Assembly (NCBI RefSeq): GCF_002742265.1
Contig: NZ_MDGL01000168.1
Coordinates: forward strand, 1-64,000
Length of the DNA: 64,000 bases
Direction of reading: 5' to 3'
DNA from: Maribacter sp. 4G9
GTDB lineage: Bacteria > Bacteroidota > Bacteroidia > Flavobacteriales > Flavobacteriaceae
Made by a program: the position numbers and the translations under genes. The notes beneath the pieces are model-generated. The model did no database searches. It saw nothing but the letters and a program-made list of their open reading frames with translations, and was not told the origin of the DNA. This document shows positions 35,073-43,516 of the stretch, in pieces. Each line of letters begins with the position of its first letter. The first letter of the stretch is position 1.

Positions 35073-36323
35073 CTAATCATCCCGTAATGCTTCAATCACC
35101 TGCACTTTCACCGCCTTCCACGCGGGAAAAAAACCCGCAAGTGAACCAGCACATATCAAAAGAAATACCGTTGACATTGCAACATTAAAGTCCACCGAAG
35201 GATTCAAAATATAATCAACTTCAATTTCAGGTCCTACAAACTCCAGCAATGCCATACTAAAGATTAGCCCCGTAAATCCGGCCACGGCCGTCACAAATAT
35301 GGCCTCGTGCATAATCATCCCTACAATGGACCATGGCTTGGCCCCCAAAGCCTTTCGAATCCCGATCTCCCGGGTGCGTTCCTTGACAACGATCAACATA
35401 ATATTGCTTACGCTGACCACACCTGCGATCAAGGTCAAAAAACCTACGGCCCAAAAGAAAAGCTCAATGGCCTTGCCCAAGGAATAAAATCGTTTGGCCT
35501 CCTGAATTGGGTTATACAGCCTTATGGCACGATCGTCCTCCGGTGCCACGCCGTGATACAACTTTAGATATTCCAATAACTTGGCCGTAAACCGGTCGTT
35601 CAAGGCAACGGTCTCCTCAAAAGAGCCCATTTCCGGAAGCATGAAATTTAGGTTATTGATTTTATCAGCGCCATTAAAGGCCAATTGGGCTGTTGTAATG
35701 GGAATAAATATTCGTTCCTCCTCGCTTTCATCCCTGCCATACTCGCCATAAACTCCCACAATTTTAAAGCCAGCTCCTGAAATCATCAAGTATTCCCCAA
35801 TAGGGGTTTCCAAATTGGAAAAGACTTCCCTTTTAATTTTATTGCTGATTACAGCGACTTTGGCATTTTCCCTGACATCCTTTTCATTGATATATCTTCC
35901 TTCCGATATAAATTCGTTTTCGATGACTTGAAGATTTCCATTGGTACCCGCTACATTGTAGACCAAAAGATCATTATTGTATACTACTTGGACGTCAATG
36001 GGAAAATACAGTACAGAAGCTTTTTTAATATCTTCATCAAATATTTTGGAAACCGTCTCGTAATTTTCATTTCGAAGTTGCACCCGCCGTCCTGGATTGA
36101 GTCCTTTATACTCTAGGGTAGTGCGTTGCGGCCAAACCCAGATACTGGTTGCCGCATCTCCCTTGAACTCATTGTCAATGCCGTTTTGCATGCCCTGACC
36201 AAAACCCAATAAAATTACCAGGATGAAAATTCCGGAAGCTACCGAGATACCCGTTAAGACAGTCCGTAATTTATTTTTACGGATAGTATCGAAAATCTCT
36301 TGCCATCTTTCGATGTCGAACAT
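35073..36323 (-). CDS. MacB-type ABC transporter permease (4), first gene of the locus
   Basis: Protein of 416 residues from ATG at 36323 (MFDIERWQEI); ten more codons upstream are possible but the family normally starts here. MacB_PCD/FtsX layout with KERTREIGIRKALGAKPWSI and the end AWKAVKVQVIEALRDD. First gene of the co-oriented run, so the promoter should lie in 36324-36440; no clean TTTG-N20-TAnnTTTG match was found there. Confidence 0.92.
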   Translation of the reverse strand: MFDIERWQEIFDTIRKNKLRTVLTGISVASGIFILVILLGFGQGMQNGIDNEFKGDAATSIWVWPQRTTLEYKGLNPGRRVQLRNENYETVSKIFDEDIKKASVLYFPIDVQVVYNNDLLVYNVAGTNGNLQVIENEFISEGRYINEKDVRENAKVAVISNKIKREVFSNLETPIGEYLMISGAGFKIVGVYGEYGRDESEEERIFIPITTAQLAFNGADKINNLNFMLPEMGSFEETVALNDRFTAKLLEYLKLYHGVAPEDDRAIRLYNPIQEAKRFYSLGKAIELFFWAVGFLTLIAGVVSVSNIMLIVVKERTREIGIRKALGAKPWSIVGMIMHEAIFVTAVAGFTGLIFSMALLEFVGPEIEVDYILNPSVDFNVAMSTVFLLICAGSLAGFFPAWKAVKVQVIEALRDD

Positions 36324-36440
36324 TGATTGGTTTTTGATGATTGATGAATGCAATACACGTATCGCACATACATCAGACTAAAAAGTCCAAGCAATGTTAC
36401 AGATAAAGAATAAAAAAAGTGTTAAAGTTTTAAAACTGTG

Positions 36441-36692
36441 TTAAGATCGCATTTTGCGGTACACAAAATAGAAGACACCCGCTACCAGCACATAGGGTAT
36501 GGCCATTAGGTATACTATACCATTATTGATACCTTCCGCAGTAGTACCCGATGCCTCGCTTTCCAGTACCGCCCTGCACATGGCACATTGCGCTTCTGTT
36601 GCCGAAGGAAACAACAAAAAACCAATCATGAAAACAACAAGGAAGCCTTTGTGGTTACTTCTGGCAAATATTGAAAAACGATGCGGTTTCAT
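36441..36692 (-). CDS. Small membrane protein with CxxC motif at the oxidase biogenesis locus
   Basis: Protein of 83 residues. A signal/anchor helix (about 17-34) is followed at once by Cys36-Ala-Met-Cys39, then a short loop and a second helix (about 58-78) ending in basic RKMRS. A CxxC at the outer face of the membrane, in an operon with SCO and a CtaM-like protein, suggests copper or haem handling for cytochrome oxidase, but I know of no characterised member. It starts 19 bases after the DUF420 stop on the same strand. Confidence 0.7.
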   Translation of the reverse strand: MKPHRFSIFARSNHKGFLVVFMIGFLLFPSATEAQCAMCRAVLESEASGTTAEGINNGIVYLMAIPYVLVAGVFYFVYRKMRS

Positions 36693-36711
36693 ACAATGAC
36701 TTTTTTATTCA

Positions 36712-37248
36712 TTATGAGGCATAATATGGCGAAATCATTAAATAAACTATAACACCCGTAACCGCAACATATAGCCAAATGGGAAATGTGTATCTGGCCA
36801 ATAGCCTATGATCTTCAAAACGCCCTAAGTAGGCTTTAGCGTAGGTTCTTAGGACCAAGGGAATCAAGGCAATCGACAAAACGATATGTGTAATCAATAT
36901 AAAATAGTACAAATAAGAAACAAAACCTTCCCCTCCATATGGAGTTGAATCCGATGTCATATGATAAAGTATATACATTACCAAAAAAATGAGCGAAAGG
37001 CCAATATTGATTGTCATTAAATTTTGGTGTAGCGCCTCCTTTTGATTCTTGATAGCCCAAACTGCTACAGCGAGTAGCACAGCGGTAAGGCCATTGATCG
37101 TCGCATAAATAGGTGGCAAAAAAGTCAAAGGTTCCACATTTGGAATTTTTATTCCAAAAAGCAAGGCCACCACGATAGGAATTACCACAGAGACAACAGT
37201 AATCATCCTATTGAACTTTTTCTCCTTAAGTGCGATATTATTCTCCAT
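36712..37248 (-). CDS. DUF420 membrane protein (CtaM-like)
   Basis: Protein of 178 residues with five predicted helices. DUF420 features are visible: HQNLMTINIGLSLIFLVMYILYHMTS, FVSYLYYFILITHIVLSI and RHxxLARYTFPIWLYVAVTGVIVYLMI (here DHRLLARYTF). In Staphylococcus aureus the DUF420 protein CtaM is required for an aa3-type oxidase, so a role in oxidase maturation is likely. It begins one base after the SCO stop (37250), so the two are translated together. Confidence 0.85.
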   Translation of the reverse strand: MENNIALKEKKFNRMITVVSVVIPIVVALLFGIKIPNVEPLTFLPPIYATINGLTAVLLAVAVWAIKNQKEALHQNLMTINIGLSLIFLVMYILYHMTSDSTPYGGEGFVSYLYYFILITHIVLSIALIPLVLRTYAKAYLGRFEDHRLLARYTFPIWLYVAVTGVIVYLMISPYYAS

Positions 37249-37249
37249 A

Positions 37250-37975
37250 TTACTCCTCTAATAGTCTTTTTATGTCTTCCTTTAAGATACCAATTTGCTC
37301 CTTTTCCCCTTCACTATTCTCACCCATCTCTTCTGTAATTGCACCCCTATAATAAACGATAGGATTTCCAAAGGCGTCCTTTCTCGAACGAATATAACCG
37401 TTCTTATCTACCAAGGCGAACAGGCCGGAATGTTCGAACCCCCCAGGGGCATCGGGCATTTCAGCGGCAAAAATATTGAAACCACTATTCGCCAAATCAT
37501 AAATTTCCTCCTTTTTACCGGTCATCAAATGCCAATCCATATCGGTAATCCCATATTTTTCAGCATATTCCTTTAGCACTTGCGGTGTGTCAAAATCCGG
37601 CGTAATGCTGAATGAAGCAATTCCAAAGCTTTCATCATTTACAAATTCATTCTGCAAAGCCACTAAGTTTTTGGTCATAATAGGGCAAATACTAGGGCAT
37701 CGGGTAAAAAAGAACTCCACAACAAATACTTTGCCCAAGTAATCCTTATCCGAAATTACCAAGCTATCTTGATTGATGAATTGAAATGATGGAACCTTCC
37801 GTTTTTTACCATTAAGTAGGACATAGCTTAAACCCCCATCGGATGAAGTCGTATTCATACGGTCGATTTCTACAACATCATCAGTCTTTAGTCGCTCTAC
37901 GATTCTTGGTATAAAAATTATCCCGAATATGAGTATGACCAAAGAAACCCAAACGTATGTATACTTTTTATTCAA
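37250..37975 (-). CDS. SCO1/SenC-type copper chaperone
   Basis: Protein of 241 residues with an N-terminal anchor helix (about 7-24) and a thioredoxin-like domain. The copper ligands are present: Cys93 and Cys97 in TRCPSICP and His182 in GGFEHSG. SCO proteins help build the CuA centre of oxidase subunit II. The start is TTG at 37975, which overlaps the upstream stop by four bases; no ATG lies before the anchor helix, so the TTG start is preferred. Confidence 0.93.
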   Translation of the reverse strand: MNKKYTYVWVSLVILIFGIIFIPRIVERLKTDDVVEIDRMNTTSSDGGLSYVLLNGKKRKVPSFQFINQDSLVISDKDYLGKVFVVEFFFTRCPSICPIMTKNLVALQNEFVNDESFGIASFSITPDFDTPQVLKEYAEKYGITDMDWHLMTGKKEEIYDLANSGFNIFAAEMPDAPGGFEHSGLFALVDKNGYIRSRKDAFGNPIVYYRGAITEEMGENSEGEKEQIGILKEDIKRLLEE

Positions 37976-38607
37976 TCGGTTTTTCTATTAAGATTATTTT
38001 CCTTTCTAGCCATTCTATATTCCGCCAGTATAATTTTCACATCATCGACCATCTTATTGTTCAAGTCCGCCACGGAAGCCGTATTATAACCGTATTTAAT
38101 GCCTTCATCCTCATCCTGGTCCCTACCTCTCAATTTTAAGTTTTTATCCACGATAAAAACATAAGGGGAACTTAGGTCCCTTTGCAGATCCAAATTGGTT
38201 CCTAGGCTTTCAAATAGATTTAAAATAGCAGCTTCTTCCAAAAAGGCAAAATTCCATTTAGTAGTTTCATCAAGACTGGAAAGCTCCTTATTCAAATCCG
38301 TTACGTCAGCTTCCGTACCCTTGGGTACTACCATCAAAAATTGGAAGTCATCAAACTCATGAAAGCGCTTATAAATCTTTTGATTCAAGTTAAAGGCATT
38401 GCCTTTTCTCCCTTCCACATCCCTTCCTAGAAATCCCAAAACGGTGATACTATTGGAAAACATGGTATTCCCCGCATTTTTCGGGATTTCCATTACACCA
38501 TCATTTAAAACAGGCAACCTTCCAAAATTGGTAACTCCAGACGCAAAGAATAAATATGCCACTATGGGTAAAACGAACAAAACAATCAGTACAAAGTTTT
38601 TTTTCAT
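37972..38607 (-). CDS. SCO-like exported protein without the copper cysteines
   Basis: Protein of 211 residues from ATG at 38607 with an anchor helix (about 4-23). The rest looks like a thioredoxin-like or SCO-like fold: ITVLGFLG, FQFLMVVPKGTEADV, WNFAFLEE and SPYVFIVDKNLKLRGRDQDED, but there is no CxxxC. It overlaps the sco gene by four bases, so they are probably used together. It may be a non-copper partner of SCO. The tail (RMARKENNLNRK) is basic. Confidence 0.8.
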   Translation of the reverse strand: MKKNFVLIVLFVLPIVAYLFFASGVTNFGRLPVLNDGVMEIPKNAGNTMFSNSITVLGFLGRDVEGRKGNAFNLNQKIYKRFHEFDDFQFLMVVPKGTEADVTDLNKELSSLDETTKWNFAFLEEAAILNLFESLGTNLDLQRDLSSPYVFIVDKNLKLRGRDQDEDEGIKYGYNTASVADLNNKMVDDVKIILAEYRMARKENNLNRKTD

Positions 38608-38682
38608 ATAACCGGAATCCAAATTTTTGATTTCAAGAAATTCATCTTTTAGGAATTACTTTAAAAACCATACAAAAATAAA

Positions 38683-38706
38683 AAAGACGGTTCGTTAACC
38701 GTCTTT
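38683..38706 (-). terminator. Terminator after the oxidase subunit IV gene
   Basis: AAAGACGGTT (38683-38692) pairs with AACCGTCTTT (38697-38706) around CGTT. A-rich DNA to its left gives a T run on the minus strand. It separates the ctaB-cox3-cox3-cox4 transcript from the SCO group. Confidence 0.75.
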
Positions 38707-38737
38707 CTATTTTGTTAATTATGTTCTTTTAAAACAC

Positions 38738-39121
38738 TTAGAAATTCCATTTCACGAAACCATCCTTATATATTTCAAAAATATAATTGGCCTCTACCAA
38801 AAGAATAAATACCAAATAAAGGACCAAGAAGATAGGTGTCCAAACGATGGCCCTCCTCAAAGCACTTTTCTCATCCCTTAGGTGCATAAAGTCCCATGAA
38901 ATATAATAAGCTTTTACTAATGTCAAAATGATAAAGATCCAGTTCAATAACTTCATGCCCAACACATAAGTCCCAGTAAGCACTGCAGGTTTGTAAATAC
39001 CCAAAACAACCTCAACAGCCGTTACCAAAGTCAAAAAGGCCAAAACGCCCCAAATCTTTTGGGTGTTGGATTTAAACTTCCACAATCCTCTAAAAATCTC
39101 TAATTTATGTTCGTGTGCCAT
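38738..39121 (-). CDS. Cytochrome c oxidase subunit IV family protein
   Basis: Protein of 127 residues with three membrane helices (about 24-43, 55-75, 92-115), the length and pattern of bacterial subunit IV (CaaD/COX4-like) of haem-copper oxidases (EVVLGIYKP, YYISWDFMHLRDEK). Last gene before a terminator and 33 bases after a subunit III gene. Confidence 0.88.
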   Translation of the reverse strand: MAHEHKLEIFRGLWKFKSNTQKIWGVLAFLTLVTAVEVVLGIYKPAVLTGTYVLGMKLLNWIFIILTLVKAYYISWDFMHLRDEKSALRRAIVWTPIFLVLYLVFILLVEANYIFEIYKDGFVKWNF

Positions 39122-39154
39122 ACTATATTAAATAATCTTTTCTACAACCAATTT

Positions 39155-40129
39155 TTACACCAAATAGAAGAAAGTAAATACAAATACCCAAACCAAATCC
39201 ACAAAGTGCCAATAGAGTCCTACCTTTTCAACCATTTCATAATGTCCTCTTCGTTCATAAGTACCCAAAACGACATTAAAAAATATAATGAGGTTGATAA
39301 CTACCCCAGAGAAAACGTGAAAACCGTGAAAACCTGTAATAAAGAAGAAAAAATCCGCAAAAAGTCTACTTCCGTATTCGTTGTGAATAAGATTAGCACC
39401 TTCAACCACCTGGGAGGCATCTGCCAATTTTGAAAGCGATTCCTGTCTACTTAGTACTACTTTTTCGCCCTCTTCATTAATTGTCTCCGTTTTTATGGCC
39501 AAACTAGGATTTGCCTTGAATCCTTCGATTACCTCGTTCACGGTAAAACTAGTACGGGTGCCTTCTCCATAAAACCAAATACCATTATTTTCCTTATGTG
39601 CAACGCGTTCGCTTGGAATCGTTTTTGCAAAATCTGCCAAAGCAACCCTATTGCCCGTCTCAGCATCTACAAACTGAAGAATCCTGCCTCCTTTGGTCTC
39701 CACAGCGCCGTAATCCCCTCGAATAAACGTTGCCCACTCCCAAGCTTGGGAACCAACGAAAATGGCACCACCAATAATAGTGGCGAACATGTACCATATA
39801 ACCGCATTTTTCTTCATTTTATGACCTGCATCCACCGCCAAAACCATCGTTACGGAAGACATGATCAATATAAAGGTCATAAAGGCAACATAAATCATGG
39901 GGTAGTTACCATGAAAGAATGGTACGTGCGTAAAAACCTCATCGGCGATGGGCCAAGTTTCCATAAATTTGAAGCGTGAAAAACCGTATGCGGCCAAAAA
40001 ACCAGAAAAGGTAAGCGCATCCGAAACCAAGAAAAACCACATCATCAACTTACCATAGCTAGCACCTAAAGGCCTATTACCTCCCCCCCATGCATTTTCC
40101 TTAATCTCCGTTGTAACCGTCGTATCCAT
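39155..40129 (-). CDS. Cytochrome c oxidase subunit III with a large hydrophilic insertion
   Basis: Protein of 324 residues. Helices and motifs of subunit III are visible at both ends (GKLMMWFFLVSDALTFSGF; TGFHGFHVFSGVVINL; KVGLYWHFVDLVWVFVFTFFY). Between about residues 140 and 255 it carries a roughly 110-residue soluble segment that splits the membrane part. The second subunit III gene just upstream lacks this segment. A TAAATTTG box at 40161-40168 (minus strand) may be a promoter. Confidence 0.92.
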   Translation of the reverse strand: MDTTVTTEIKENAWGGGNRPLGASYGKLMMWFFLVSDALTFSGFLAAYGFSRFKFMETWPIADEVFTHVPFFHGNYPMIYVAFMTFILIMSSVTMVLAVDAGHKMKKNAVIWYMFATIIGGAIFVGSQAWEWATFIRGDYGAVETKGGRILQFVDAETGNRVALADFAKTIPSERVAHKENNGIWFYGEGTRTSFTVNEVIEGFKANPSLAIKTETINEEGEKVVLSRQESLSKLADASQVVEGANLIHNEYGSRLFADFFFFITGFHGFHVFSGVVINLIIFFNVVLGTYERRGHYEMVEKVGLYWHFVDLVWVFVFTFFYLV

Positions 40130-40227
40130 AGATTTATGTATCGATTTAATAAAACTTTAGCAAATTTACATTTTTTTCAACTATATAAAAGCTGAATTTG
40201 ATTCAAAACTTTTTTTGTTTCAAATTA

Positions 40228-40809
40228 TTATTTTACAAATGTCATAAATAACAATAGGTAGACCCAAAGCAAGTCCAAAAAGTGCCAAAAGGTCGCTCCC
40301 AGAGATATTCCCAGGTATTCGTCCTTTGTATACTTTCCTTTATATTGATTATATAAAACAACCAGTAGGGAAATTAGCCCTGCAACTACGTGGACAATGT
40401 GCACCATGGCAATCAAAAACACATAGGATAGCTTTATGGTACTAGTGGGTCCCGTAAAATAATAACCCCTAGCCACCATTTGGGAAAAGCCATTAAACTG
40501 CATTAGAATAAAAGCGATTCCAAGGGCCAAGGTTACCAACAACCAGGTGGCACCCATTTTATCATTACCTTCCTTGACCGCCTTTTTTGCCAGTATGTAG
40601 GTAATACTACTGGTAATAATGATGACCGTACTTATATAGAATGAGGTTGGTAGAGCCAAGCTGCTTACCCAGTCTTCACGGGAACTACTTACTATATAGG
40701 CACTGGTCCATCCAGCAAAGCCCATTAACAAGCTTACCATTCCAAACCAAAGAATCATCTTCTTTGACCTATCCCTTTTCTCCTTTTCAGTTCCCTTGGT
40801 TAAATCCAT
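40228..40809 (-). CDS. Cytochrome c oxidase subunit III (short copy)
   Basis: Protein of 193 residues with five helices. Subunit III signatures are KMILWFGMVSLLMGFAGWTSAYI, FYISTVIIITSS, MVHIVHVVAGLISLL and ATFWHFLDLLWVYLLLFMTF. It is the compact type and is distinct from the 324-residue gene downstream. It starts six bases before the ctaB stop region, so it is co-transcribed with ctaB. Confidence 0.92.
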   Translation of the reverse strand: MDLTKGTEKEKRDRSKKMILWFGMVSLLMGFAGWTSAYIVSSSREDWVSSLALPTSFYISTVIIITSSITYILAKKAVKEGNDKMGATWLLVTLALGIAFILMQFNGFSQMVARGYYFTGPTSTIKLSYVFLIAMVHIVHVVAGLISLLVVLYNQYKGKYTKDEYLGISLGATFWHFLDLLWVYLLLFMTFVK

Positions 40810-40815
40810 ACTATC

Positions 40816-41715
40816 TTAAATAAACTTGTCCAATACATAGATAATCTGCATAAGTGTAATATAGCTTACACTGGCCAACATCAATTTCCTTGCCGTGACC
40901 GAATCCCTCTTTGCATATAACTTAAGGGCAAAAAATAACATAACCCCTCCAAGCAACAAAATTAGTATCGCAGCTGGAATGGAAAGCATCAACCTCCCGG
41001 TAATCCCAAACGCAGGAATTACGGATATGGCCATCATCCAAATTGTGTACATGATAATTTGTAGCGCAGTACCCGTATCCTTTTTACCGGTAGGAAGCAT
41101 CTTAAAACCCCCTCTTTGGTAATCTTCATGCAGCATCCAACCCAATGCCCAAAAATGGGGAAATTGCCAAAAAAACTGAATCATGAACAAGGTGCCCGGC
41201 TCAATACCAAAATCGTTGGTGGCCGCAACCCAGCCCAACATAAAAGGGATGGCACCTGGAAAAGCGCCAACAAAAACCGATAGTGGCGTTTTCGTTTTTA
41301 GCGGAGTATATACACTTGTATATAAAAATATGGAGATAGCCCCAAACATGGCCGTTTTAGGATTAAGAAGGTATAGACTAATGATCCCGAGCAAAGTTAG
41401 GCCAATGGCTATGGACATTGCCATAAAAACGGACATTCTCCCAGCGGGAATGGGCCTATTTTTTGTTCGCTTCATTAAAGCGTCCAAATCCTTTTCTATT
41501 ACTTGATTATAGGCGTTACTTGCCCCCACCATGCAATAGCCGCCAAAAGCCAACAACAAAATAGATGATACACTTATTTCATAAGCACCCAAAAGATATC
41601 CCGCAATAGAGGAAAAGACCACACTGATCGCTAGTCTTACTTTGGTAATTTCCTTGAAATCAGCAAAAATCAATGGAAATGTCATGTCTTTTGCCATACG
41701 GACCGCGGTCTTCAT
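40816..41715 (-). CDS. ctaB: Haem O synthase (protohaem IX farnesyltransferase)
   Basis: Protein of 299 residues from ATG at 41715; the promoter described at 41736-41767 rules out the longer upstream start at 41772, and ATG at 41697 is another option. UbiA family with seven to nine helices and the two Asp-rich motifs: NAYNQVIEKDLDALMKRTKNRPIP and the second near WMLHEDYQRGGFKMLP. It makes haem O, the precursor of haem A, for the aa3-type oxidase coded here. First gene of the ctaB-cox3-cox3-cox4 transcript. Confidence 0.95.
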   Translation of the reverse strand: MKTAVRMAKDMTFPLIFADFKEITKVRLAISVVFSSIAGYLLGAYEISVSSILLLAFGGYCMVGASNAYNQVIEKDLDALMKRTKNRPIPAGRMSVFMAMSIAIGLTLLGIISLYLLNPKTAMFGAISIFLYTSVYTPLKTKTPLSVFVGAFPGAIPFMLGWVAATNDFGIEPGTLFMIQFFWQFPHFWALGWMLHEDYQRGGFKMLPTGKKDTGTALQIIMYTIWMMAISVIPAFGITGRLMLSIPAAILILLLGGVMLFFALKLYAKRDSVTARKLMLASVSYITLMQIIYVLDKFI

Positions 41716-41735
41716 CCTTACACAAAATTGGACTG

Positions 41736-41767
41736 CAAAGATACTCTGACTAACCTTGTTCTGCAAA
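41736..41767 (-). promoter_or_regulatory. Bacteroidota-type promoter of ctaB
   Basis: On the minus strand TTTG (41767-41764), 20 bases, then TATCTTTG (41743-41736), an exact fit to TTTG-N19-21-TAnnTTTG. It places the start of transcription just upstream of the ATG at 41715. Confidence 0.75.
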
Positions 41768-41842
41768 CCCAAGTTCCTATTTTAAATAAATCTTAAGCTT
41801 CTTCCAAGGATTGATATCAGGATTTGGAATAGTTCCATAAAA

Positions 41843-41870
41843 AAAGGTCCGAACTATAGTTCGGACCTTT
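41843..41870 (-). terminator. Perfect 28-base palindrome, terminator after tonB
   Basis: AAAGGTCCGAACTA (41843-41856) is followed directly by its exact reverse complement (41857-41870), with A and T runs on the two sides. It lies 20 bases after the tonB stop on the minus strand and is the end of the sprA-to-tonB run. Confidence 0.85.
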
Positions 41871-41889
41871 AAAAATTTATGTAATACGA

Positions 41890-42594
41890 TTATTGTAATT
41901 TAAAGTTAATAGGAATACTAAATGGTACACGTACGGCTCGTCCTCTTTGCTTCCCAGGCGTCATTTTTGGCAACTTACCAATAATTCTAGCAGCCTCGGC
42001 TTCCAAATTTTTATCCGGTCCACGCATTCTAATATTTCCAATACTACCATCCTTTTGAATCACGAACATAACACTTACCCTTCCTTGGATACCCATTTCC
42101 TGCGCAATTTCTGGATAGCGGAAGTTTTTACTGATATGTTTTTGAATCATGGAATTGAAACATGCCCTTTTATCACTTTCCTTTTCACAACCTGGAAAAA
42201 CGGGCACATCCTCGATTACGGCAAAAGGAACGTCCACATCATCCATTTCTTCCTCAACAACAACATCATCTACTTCAATGATTTCTTCCTCTTGGCTAGT
42301 CTCTGTAGACTCAATTACCGTTTCCTCAACTTCTTCCTCGTCTTCAACAACCTCAATGATTTCAGGTGCAGCCGGTGGCGGAGGTGGTGGTGGTGTTTTA
42401 ATCTGTTCCGTCATTGGAACTTCTTCATCCAACAAATCATCCACGTTCATGGAGATGTCATAGTTATTCACTTCATCATACGTTTTCCATTCAAAGGCTA
42501 TATAGGTAAGCAACATAACAGCAAAAAGGCCTACAACAAAATATAAGCTGCTATTCTTGGTCAAATCCGCCTTTGGATTCTTTTTAGGTTCCAT
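41890..42594 (-). CDS. TonB-family energy transducer
   Basis: Protein of 234 residues: cytoplasmic N-terminus, one anchor helix (about 14-32), a Pro-rich and then very acidic spacer (PPPPPPPAAPEIIEVVEDEE...), and a C-terminal TonB domain (about 130-234; YPEIAQEMGIQGRVSVMFVI, VRVPFSIPINFKL). It passes energy from an ExbB/ExbD complex to outer-membrane receptors. No ExbB/D or receptor gene is adjacent. It follows the VanZ gene by 62 bases and ends at the palindromic terminator. Confidence 0.92.
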   Translation of the reverse strand: MEPKKNPKADLTKNSSLYFVVGLFAVMLLTYIAFEWKTYDEVNNYDISMNVDDLLDEEVPMTEQIKTPPPPPPPAAPEIIEVVEDEEEVEETVIESTETSQEEEIIEVDDVVVEEEMDDVDVPFAVIEDVPVFPGCEKESDKRACFNSMIQKHISKNFRYPEIAQEMGIQGRVSVMFVIQKDGSIGNIRMRGPDKNLEAEAARIIGKLPKMTPGKQRGRAVRVPFSIPINFKLQ

Positions 42595-42656
42595 ATATCA
42601 TCATTTTAGTGTTTGCTAATTTAATTAATTAATCCTTAAACATGCAATTAAAATTT

Positions 42657-43055
42657 TCATTTTAACTGCTCTCCTTTATAAAAAAGGCTTCTTGTAAGGA
42701 ACATACCGGTAATCGCCCCCAAGGAGTTGGCCAATGCGTCCAAAATATCCCCTTGTCTGTTCGAGGTAACACTATACTGTAAAACTTCAATAATCATGCC
42801 GTACATTATAGAAAATACTACCATGCCCAAAAGTATGGCAGATGCTTTATACCGATGCACAAGATAATCCTTTATGGCAAAAAATCCCGTAACCACCATC
42901 ACCAAGTAAAAGATAAAATGGACCATTTTATCCAGGTGAGGAATCCTAAAGGCAAAGGATCCCATTTGCATGCCTTCAAAAGAAAATAAGCTGGAAAAAG
43001 TGACGAACACCATCCAGCTTATAAAAAGTATGTTATAAAAGAGCTTTTTAAGCAC
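42657..43055 (-). CDS. VanZ-family membrane protein
   Basis: Protein of about 132 residues with four helices; VanZ features are [16 protein letters not shown] and [35 protein letters not shown]. Start is GTG 43055 or TTG 43058, both overlapping the gcvH stop, so it is coupled to gcvH. The family is named after a teicoplanin-resistance gene, but its role here is unknown; the gene is a regular neighbour of gcvH and sprA in this group of bacteria. Confidence 0.88.
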   Translation of the reverse strand: MLKKLFYNILFISWMVFVTFSSLFSFEGMQMGSFAFRIPHLDKMVHFIFYLVMVVTGFFAIKDYLVHRYKASAILLGMVVFSIMYGMIIEVLQYSVTSNRQGDILDALANSLGAITGMFLTRSLFYKGEQLK

Positions 43056-43428
43056 CAATCAATTCCTTATACTCCACGTCACTTAAAAGCGATTCTATTT
43101 CTGAACTATCGGATAATTTAATCTTCACCATCCAACCTGCACCATAGGGATCTTTGTTGACCATTTCCGGTTCGTCTTCCAAGGCGGTATTGAACTCGAT
43201 AATTTCTCCCGATACAGGTGAAAAAAGATCTGATACCGTCTTTACGGCCTCAACGGTTCCAAAAATTGCCTCCTTATCCAAAGTTTCATCCAACGTGTCC
43301 ACTTCTACATAAACAATATCACCCAATTCTCCCTGGGCAAAATCCGTGATACCTACCGTGGCGACATCGCCTTCAATTTTAACCCATTCATGGTCTTTGG
43401 TATACTTTAATTCAGCGGGTATATTCAT
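43048..43428 (-). CDS. gcvH: Glycine cleavage system H protein
   Basis: Protein of 126 residues, normal length. The lipoyl-lysine is Lys63 in [12 protein letters not shown]. It carries the aminomethyl group between the P, T and L proteins, whose genes are not in the window. It has its own promoter at 43451-43482 and is overlapped at its end by the VanZ gene. Confidence 0.96.
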   Translation of the reverse strand: MNIPAELKYTKDHEWVKIEGDVATVGITDFAQGELGDIVYVEVDTLDETLDKEAIFGTVEAVKTVSDLFSPVSGEIIEFNTALEDEPEMVNKDPYGAGWMVKIKLSDSSEIESLLSDVEYKELIGA

Positions 43429-43450
43429 AGTCCTTATTTTTGATAGGGGA

Positions 43451-43482
43451 CAAATGTAAATTATTCCCTAAAGGAATTCAAA
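43451..43482 (-). promoter_or_regulatory. Bacteroidota-type promoter of gcvH
   Basis: On the minus strand TTTG (43482-43479), 20 bases, then TACATTTG (43458-43451), an exact fit to the consensus. It lies between the sprA stop (43517) and the gcvH ATG (43428), so gcvH-vanZ-tonB can be expressed without sprA. Confidence 0.75.
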
Positions 43483-43516
43483 AAATACTTTTACTTCTTT
43501 AAGAAATAGGTCTTAC

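Noticed and set aside
41716-41772. Longer start of ctaB
   Set aside because: An exact TTTG-N20-TATCTTTG promoter lies within that stretch, so it would not be transcribed from it.
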